Below are positions 30,735-34,699 of a DNA stretch of 34,699 nt, in pieces. A model generated the notes under the pieces. It saw nothing but the letters and a program-made list of their open reading frames with translations. It ran no database searches and was not told the origin of the DNA. The stretch is from Nocardioides sp. GTDB lineage: Bacteria > Actinomycetota > Actinomycetes > Propionibacteriales > Nocardioidaceae. The stretch spans positions 1 to 34,699 of the forward strand of contig JAICHQ010000029.1 of the NCBI GenBank assembly GCA_025924815.1, written 5' to 3'. The position numbers were made by a program, and so were the translations under genes. Numbering within the stretch: the first letter of the stretch is position 1; each line of letters opens with the position of its first letter.

Positions 30735-31511
30735 ATGCGCTTCCTGCTCAGTGTGCCGCCGTTCACCGACCCCGCCGTCGTCGTCCGGTGGGCGCGCGAG
30801 GCGGAGGCGAGCGGGTGGGACGGCTTCTTCGTGTGGGACCACCTCAGCTGGGACGGCACCGTCGACGTCCACGACCCGTGGGTCCTGCTCGGGGCGATCG
30901 CGGCCGAGACCTCGCGCATCCGGATCGGCACCTTGGTCACGCCGATCTCGCGCCGCCGGCCGCAGGTGCTGGCCAAGCACCTGACGACACTCGACCACCT
31001 CAGCGGCGGACGGGTCACCGTCGGCATCGGACTGGGCGACCCGCCCGACCTCGACTTCTCCGACTTCGGCGACGAGCCGTCCTACCGCCGGCGCGGGGCG
31101 ATCACCGACGAGGCGCTGACCGTGCTCGGCGACCTCCTCGGCGAGGGCGGCTCGCGGTTCCACGGCGAGCACCTCGAGGTCTCGGCGTCGCTCCGCCCGC
31201 GGCCGGTACAGCGCCCGCGCCCGCCCATCTGGATCGCGGGGCGCCACCCGTCGGTCCCGCCGCTCGAGCGTGCCAAGCGGTGGGACGGCTTCGCGCCCCT
31301 TCTCCCCGAGACCCTGAGCCCGGCCGAGATCGCGGCGTACGTCGGTGACCGTCCGCGTGCCGACTGGGACCTCGTCGTCCCGTGGTGGAAGACCGGAACG
31401 GTCGACGACTACGCCGCGGCCGGCGTCACCTGGCTGGTGCGGTCGGTGTGGCCGCGGGAGGAGGGCTGGCGCGACGAGCTCGAGGAGCTGGTCGCGGCGC
31501 CGCCGGGCTAG
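30735..31511 (+). CDS. LLM-class (luciferase-like) flavin-dependent oxidoreductase
   Basis: 258 residues. The start MRFLLSVPPF and AREAEASGWDGFFVWDHL are typical of the luciferase-like (beta/alpha)8 barrel, followed by RIRIGTLVTPISRRRPQVLAKHLTTLDHLSGGRVTVGIG, the coenzyme-binding core of F420- or FMN-dependent members. Family members are usually 280-340 residues, so this one is a little short but has no obvious truncation. The electron donor cannot be told from sequence. It stands alone; a hairpin and a tRNA on the other strand lie downstream. Confidence 0.87.
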   Translation: MRFLLSVPPFTDPAVVVRWAREAEASGWDGFFVWDHLSWDGTVDVHDPWVLLGAIAAETSRIRIGTLVTPISRRRPQVLAKHLTTLDHLSGGRVTVGIGLGDPPDLDFSDFGDEPSYRRRGAITDEALTVLGDLLGEGGSRFHGEHLEVSASLRPRPVQRPRPPIWIAGRHPSVPPLERAKRWDGFAPLLPETLSPAEIAAYVGDRPRADWDLVVPWWKTGTVDDYAAAGVTWLVRSVWPREEGWRDELEELVAAPPG

Positions 31512-31595
31512 CCGGGCGCCTGTCCCTGAGTCACCGTTCCTCGGCCCGGCCGCGCTACATGCCACCAGCAGATGGGGCGCGGGCGGCGGTGCCGG

Positions 31596-31626
31596 ATCCA
31601 CCGTTCGCGACTGCGAATCGGTGGAT
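31596..31626. terminator. Strong 13-bp hairpin after the tRNA and LLM genes
   Basis: ATCCACCG plus TTCGC (31596-31608) pairs with GCGAA (31613-31617) and CGGTGGAT (31619-31626) around a GACT loop, with one bulged T at 31618. It lies 3' of both the LLM gene (plus) and the tRNA (minus), so it is well placed as a bidirectional terminator even without a U tract. Confidence 0.6.
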
Positions 31627-31647
31627 AGGTCACCGGCCTAGCACCGG

Positions 31648-31721
31648 TGCCCCCGCTGGGGTTCGAACCCAGACTGAACCGCTTTTAAGGCGGCTTCCTC
31701 TGCCGGTTGGGATACGGGGGC
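31648..31721 (-). tRNA. tRNA with UAA anticodon (leucine UUA), short variable loop
   Basis: On the minus strand the 74 bases fold as a cloverleaf. The acceptor stem GCCCCCG pairs perfectly with CGGGGGC, with discriminator A. The anticodon stem GCCGC/GCGGT has loop CTTAAAA, so the anticodon is UAA, and the T arm is CTGGG-TTCGAAC-CCCAG. The D-loop (A-A-C-C-G-G-C-A-G-A) and A73 resemble leucine tRNAs. But the variable region is only TCAGT, while tRNA-Leu normally has a long extra arm. The 3' end reads ACC and then G, so the CCA tail is not fully encoded. Amino-acid identity is therefore uncertain. Confidence 0.85.
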
Positions 31722-31781
31722 GCTGCAACGCGATACGTCCTGCTCGTGCTGGCGACCACACCGTATGACGTTGCGGAGGGT

Positions 31782-32651
31782 CTACGGCGTGAGGCCGGCC
31801 AGGTCGCGGGCCCGGGCGAACACCTCGTCGAGCATCGCCGGGGTGAGCCGGCCGGTGAACGTGTTGTGCTGGGAGGGGTGGTAGCAGCCCAGCAGCGTGA
31901 CCTCGTGGCTCTCGCGCACCACCGACACGGCCGCGCCATGGCCGAACCGGGCCTTCGGTCGGGGGACGACGTAGCCGGCACCGGCCAGGGCCCGCAGGGC
32001 GGCGTCCCATCCGTAGCCGCCCAGGGCGACGACGACCCGCGCCGTGGGCGCGAGCAGGGCGAGCTCGCGGTTGATCCAGGGGGCACAGGTGTCGCGCTCG
32101 GCGACGGTCGGCTTGTTGGCCGGCGGCGCGCATCGCACGGCGGCCACCATCCGGGCTCCGACGAGCCGCTGGCCGTCACCGGCGTGCACGCTCGTGGGCC
32201 GGGTGGCGAGGCCGACGCGGTGCAGGCTGGCGAACAGCCAGTCGCCCGAGGAGTCGCCGGTGAAGACCCGGCCGGTGCGGTTGCCGCCGTTGGCCGCGGG
32301 AGCGAGCCCGACGATCACCAGGCGGGCCTCCTCCCCCGCGCCGCCGGCCCCGGTCGTGGGCGCTCCCCAGCCGGCGATCGGGCGACCCCAGTAGGGCTGG
32401 TCGGCGAAGGATGCGCGCTTGTCGCGAGCGACGTCCTCGCGCCACCGGACCAGGCGCGGGCAGGCCGAGCACACGCTCACGCGGGCGTCGAGCTCGGCGA
32501 GGTCGTCGGTGTGAGTCAGCCGGCGTACGGCGGAGGGAGTGCGCGCGACCGGCGTGGTCGCGGAGGCGGGGTCGTCGGGCCAGCCGGTGCCGGGCGGCAC
32601 CGGGCTGGGGTACGGCGTGCCGGTCACCGGGTGCGGCAGGAGCTCACTCAT
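31782..32651 (-). CDS. Family 5 uracil-DNA glycosylase (UdgB-like)
   Basis: 289 residues. Four Cys (61, 64, 174, 189) are spaced as the 4Fe-4S ligands of family 4/5 enzymes (C-x2-C ... C-x14-C). Motif A is GLAPAANGGNRTGRVF and motif B CYHPSQHNTFTG. The motif A form G-L-A-P-A-A, not G-E-A-P-G, places it in family 5 (UDGb), which removes uracil and other deaminated bases. As I recall, most members have His where Asn121 stands here. An N-terminal Pro-rich tail of about 50 residues precedes the domain. Its start overlaps the Ppx stop by 8 bases, making it the last gene of the right-hand operon. Confidence 0.9.
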   Translation of the reverse strand: MSELLPHPVTGTPYPSPVPPGTGWPDDPASATTPVARTPSAVRRLTHTDDLAELDARVSVCSACPRLVRWREDVARDKRASFADQPYWGRPIAGWGAPTTGAGGAGEEARLVIVGLAPAANGGNRTGRVFTGDSSGDWLFASLHRVGLATRPTSVHAGDGQRLVGARMVAAVRCAPPANKPTVAERDTCAPWINRELALLAPTARVVVALGGYGWDAALRALAGAGYVVPRPKARFGHGAAVSVVRESHEVTLLGCYHPSQHNTFTGRLTPAMLDEVFARARDLAGLTP

Positions 32652-33555
32652 CGGGTCCGACCAGGGTCGACGCGATGCCGTAGAGGATGTCCGCCTCCGA
32701 GACGCGGTAGTGCGACACCTCCGAACTCTGCAGCACGCGCGTCCAGATCAGCGCACCGGCCCCGATCACGTCCGCGCGCCCGGGATGCATCGACGGGATG
32801 GCGCGCCGCTCGGCGACGGTCATGCCGACCAGGCGCTCGACGTACGCCGCGGTGTCGGCGACGCCGAGCTCGACACCGTCGATCGCGTCCCGGTCGTAGA
32901 AGGGCAGGGCGAGCATCGCCGCGGCCAGGGTCTTGATCGTCCCCGACGTGCCGATCACCGACCGCGCGTCCCCCACCGGCACCGGGCTCCGGCGCAGATG
33001 CCGGTCGATGTCGTCGACGCAGGCCGCGACCTGCTCGGGCAAGGGTGGGTCGTCGTGCAGGTGCCGCTCGTGGAGACGCACCGACCCGATGTCCATCGAC
33101 ACCGCGACGTCGGGAGTCCCGCCTCCGAGCACGAGCTCGGTCGAGCCGCCTCCGACGTCGACCACCAGCACCGGAGTCTCGAGCTCACCCTCCAGCGGGG
33201 CCACGGCGCCCGCGAACACCAGCGCCGCCTCCTCCGCGCCCGAGAGCACCTCCGGCGTCACGCCCAGCCGCTCGCGCACGCCCTCGGTGAAGACCTCCGC
33301 GTTGGCCGCGTCGCGCGTGGCCGAGGTCGCGCAGAACCGGATGCGGGTCACGCGGTACGTGCGCACCAGCTCGGCGAACTCGTCGACGGCGGCGAAGGTC
33401 CGGCCGAGCGCCTCCGGCGCGAGCAGGCCGGTGGTGTCGACGCCCTGCCCGAGGCGGACCATCCGCGACTCTCGCACCAGCACCTGCGACTCCTCGCCGA
33501 TCAGGAGCTTGATGGAGTTGGTGCCGCAGTCGATGGCGGCGATCCGCTCAGCCAT
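32644..33555 (-). CDS. ppx: Exopolyphosphatase/guanosine pentaphosphatase (Ppx/GppA)
   Basis: 303 residues. The actin-like ATPase-fold phosphate loops are present: AAIDCGTNSIKLLI at the N-terminus, VDVGGGSTELVLGG in the middle and GTSGTIKTLAAA later. At about 300 residues it is the short form of the two usual actinobacterial Ppx proteins. It hydrolyses terminal phosphate from polyphosphate or pppGpp. The ATG at 33555 overlaps the DUF501 stop by 8 bases. In actinobacteria this gene order (FtsB-like, DUF501, Ppx) downstream of eno is well conserved, so I expect eno just beyond the right edge. Confidence 0.92.
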   Translation of the reverse strand: MAERIAAIDCGTNSIKLLIGEESQVLVRESRMVRLGQGVDTTGLLAPEALGRTFAAVDEFAELVRTYRVTRIRFCATSATRDAANAEVFTEGVRERLGVTPEVLSGAEEAALVFAGAVAPLEGELETPVLVVDVGGGSTELVLGGGTPDVAVSMDIGSVRLHERHLHDDPPLPEQVAACVDDIDRHLRRSPVPVGDARSVIGTSGTIKTLAAAMLALPFYDRDAIDGVELGVADTAAYVERLVGMTVAERRAIPSMHPGRADVIGAGALIWTRVLQSSEVSHYRVSEADILYGIASTLVGPDE

Positions 33556-34087
33556 CGGCTTCTCGCGCCTCCTCGGCCGGGCAGATGACGCAGGGGCCCT
33601 CGGCCCACCAGGCGCCGAGACGCTCGAGCACGAGGTCGCCCAACGGGTTGACCCCCGGCCCGGCCGCGAGCGCATGGGCCGCCAGCACGTGCAGGCACTT
33701 CACCCGGTCGGGCATGCCACCGGCTGAGACGCCGGAGATCTCCGGCACCTCGCTCAGGGCCGCGCGGTCCACGAGGTAGGCCTCGTGGGCGCGACGGTAG
33801 GCCGCCGCCAGCTCCACGTCGTCGGCCAACCGTGCCTCCATCGCACGCATCAGTCCGGACCCCTCCAGCGTGCCGATCAGCGAGGCCGCGCGCGGACAGG
33901 TGAGGTAGTACGTCGTGGGGAACGGCGTGCCGTCCGGGAGCCGCGGCTCGGTGACGACGACGTCGGGCAGCGCGCAGGGGCACCGGTGTCCGATCGCGTG
34001 GGTGCCCCGCGGCGTACGCCCGAGCTGGGCCTCCACGGCGGCCAGGTCGCCGGACGAGACCGAGCCGGCCCCGTCGGCGTGCGTCAC
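33548..34087 (-). CDS. DUF501 family protein
   Basis: 179 residues from the GTG at 34087, whose GTGA overlaps the FtsB-like stop by 4 bases. DUF501 signatures are GHRCPCALPDVVVTEPRLPDGTPFPTTYYLTCP, then D-R-V-K-C-L-H near the C-terminus and a last C-x2-C pair (CVICP). The conserved Cys and His suggest metal binding, but the role is unknown. It always lies beside divIC/ftsB and ppx in actinobacteria. Confidence 0.9.
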   Translation of the reverse strand: MTHADGAGSVSSGDLAAVEAQLGRTPRGTHAIGHRCPCALPDVVVTEPRLPDGTPFPTTYYLTCPRAASLIGTLEGSGLMRAMEARLADDVELAAAYRRAHEAYLVDRAALSEVPEISGVSAGGMPDRVKCLHVLAAHALAAGPGVNPLGDLVLERLGAWWAEGPCVICPAEEAREADG

Positions 34088-34668
34088 CGGTGCGAGCCGC
34101 CGAGGAACGCCAGCGGCTTGGGCTCCGGCTTGTCGGCCGGCGGGTCGCCGGCGAGCTCGACCGACCTCCACTCCGTGGTCCACCAGGCGGTCGGCGTGGA
34201 CGACGTGCTCGTACGCGGATCGGAGAGTGTGGCCTGTGCCGCGAGCGGCTTGCCGTCGGCCCCGATCATGACGTACGACGTCTGGCCGGGCATCAGGTAG
34301 CCGAAGCGCGCCCGGGCCTGCTCACGCACGTAGGCCGGGTCGTTCCACCGGGCCTTCTCCGCCTCGAGGCGGGTGATGCTGTTCTGGCTGGAGGCGATCT
34401 GGCTGCGCAGCTCCTCGATCTGACCGTGCTGCTGGAAGTAGGCCTTCAGCGACGACGCATAGGAGATGGTGAGCACCGAGAGCACCAGGACCAGCACCAT
34501 CGCCCGGCCGGTGAAGCGCGAACGACGGGGTGCAGGCGCGGCGGGGGCCGGTGCCGGCGCGGCAGTACGCGGACGAGGCCGGCGTCCGGACCCGCCCGGC
34601 CGCGCGCCCGGGCGGCCCGCCGGTGCGCGGCGCGGCTGCTTCATCGACTGCTTCATCGGTTGCCCCAT
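34084..34668 (-). CDS. FtsB/DivIC-like septum formation protein
   Basis: 194 residues. A long basic, Pro/Ala-rich cytoplasmic tail is followed by one transmembrane helix (AMVLVLVLSVLTISYASSL, about 56-74), then a coiled coil EELRSQIASSQNSITRLEAEKARW and the extracytoplasmic DPAYVREQARARFGYLMPGQ that marks the FtsB/DivIC family. It would work with FtsL and FtsQ in the divisome. The N-terminal tail is longer than in E. coli FtsB, as is usual in actinobacteria. The exact ATG is unsure: 34668, 34656 and 34644 are all in frame, without a clear ribosome site. Confidence 0.9.
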   Translation of the reverse strand: MGQPMKQSMKQPRRAPAGRPGARPGGSGRRPRPRTAAPAPAPAAPAPRRSRFTGRAMVLVLVLSVLTISYASSLKAYFQQHGQIEELRSQIASSQNSITRLEAEKARWNDPAYVREQARARFGYLMPGQTSYVMIGADGKPLAAQATLSDPRTSTSSTPTAWWTTEWRSVELAGDPPADKPEPKPLAFLGGSHR

Positions 34669-34685
34669 CGGCGGTGTCCTCAGCC

Positions 34686-34698
34686 CCCGAACCTCGGG
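34686..34698. terminator. Short hairpin at the right edge
   Basis: CCCGA-acc-TCGGG forms a 5-bp stem with a 3-base loop just upstream of the FtsB-like gene, at the very end of the window. It may be the terminator of the unseen upstream gene. Confidence 0.3.
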
Positions 34699-34699
34699 A

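Noticed and set aside
29703..31601. Extension of the Bax-inhibitor gene to 632 codons
   Set aside because: The part above 30590 is antisense to the LLM oxidoreductase gene; GGAGGAGACC marks the ATG at 30590 as the start.
31648..31721. Lysine tRNA (TTT) on the plus strand
   Set aside because: The T-loop TTCGAAC and the acceptor order fit only the minus strand, where the seven-base loop gives anticodon UAA.
1..34699. Mobile elements, prophage genes, CRISPR arrays
   Set aside because: No transposase, integrase, terminal inverted repeats or spaced direct repeats were seen.

Overview
This is high-GC DNA with dense, overlapping genes, frequent GTG starts and several genes that seem to be read from leaderless mRNAs. 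The FtsB-like / DUF501 / exopolyphosphatase / uracil-DNA glycosylase order at the right end, a DUF664 DinB protein, a DosR-type regulator and LLM-class and CBS proteins all point to an actinobacterium. A Nocardioides-like genus is my best guess from memory of the gene set; no 16S gene is present to confirm it.

Positions 1 to about 19000 form one large surface-polysaccharide locus. It holds the start of a Wzx-type flippase, an O-antigen ligase/polymerase-like protein, a Wzz-like chain-length protein, a GT4 and a GT2 glycosyltransferase, four sulfotransferase-superfamily proteins, an APH-type kinase, an HprK-like P-loop protein, a parallel beta-helix lipoprotein, a LamG secreted protein, and two paralogous exported proteins of unknown function at 1445-2581 and 14205-15191. 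Inside it, on the minus strand, a five-gene unit with overlapping ends (11861 down to 7020) encodes a thymidylate-kinase-like P-loop protein, a D-2-hydroxyacid dehydrogenase, a phosphoenolpyruvate mutase homologue, an ATP-grasp ligase and the beta-helix lipoprotein. The mutase keeps the key active-site residues of true PEP mutases. The pairing suggests a phosphonate made by PEP to phosphonopyruvate to phosphonolactate, perhaps ligated onto the exported glycan. This is the most interesting system in the window.

Positions 19100-31600 carry ordinary chromosomal genes: a small basic protein, a DUF664 protein, a TauE/SafE permease, a hemerythrin-like protein, an AAA ATPase plus VWA protein pair, a small P-loop kinase, a DosR-like response regulator, cystathionine beta-synthase, a 54-residue protein, an SGNH hydrolase, a Bax-inhibitor-1 family protein and an LLM-class oxidoreductase. 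Between the response regulator and cbs (26404-26938) there is no intact gene, only two decayed fragments.

At 31648-31721 lies a tRNA with a UAA anticodon but a short variable loop, followed by a strong hairpin. The right end (31782-34668) is a minus-strand housekeeping operon with overlapping genes: FtsB-like, DUF501, Ppx/GppA and family 5 uracil-DNA glycosylase. I see no insertion sequence, CRISPR array, rRNA or replication origin.
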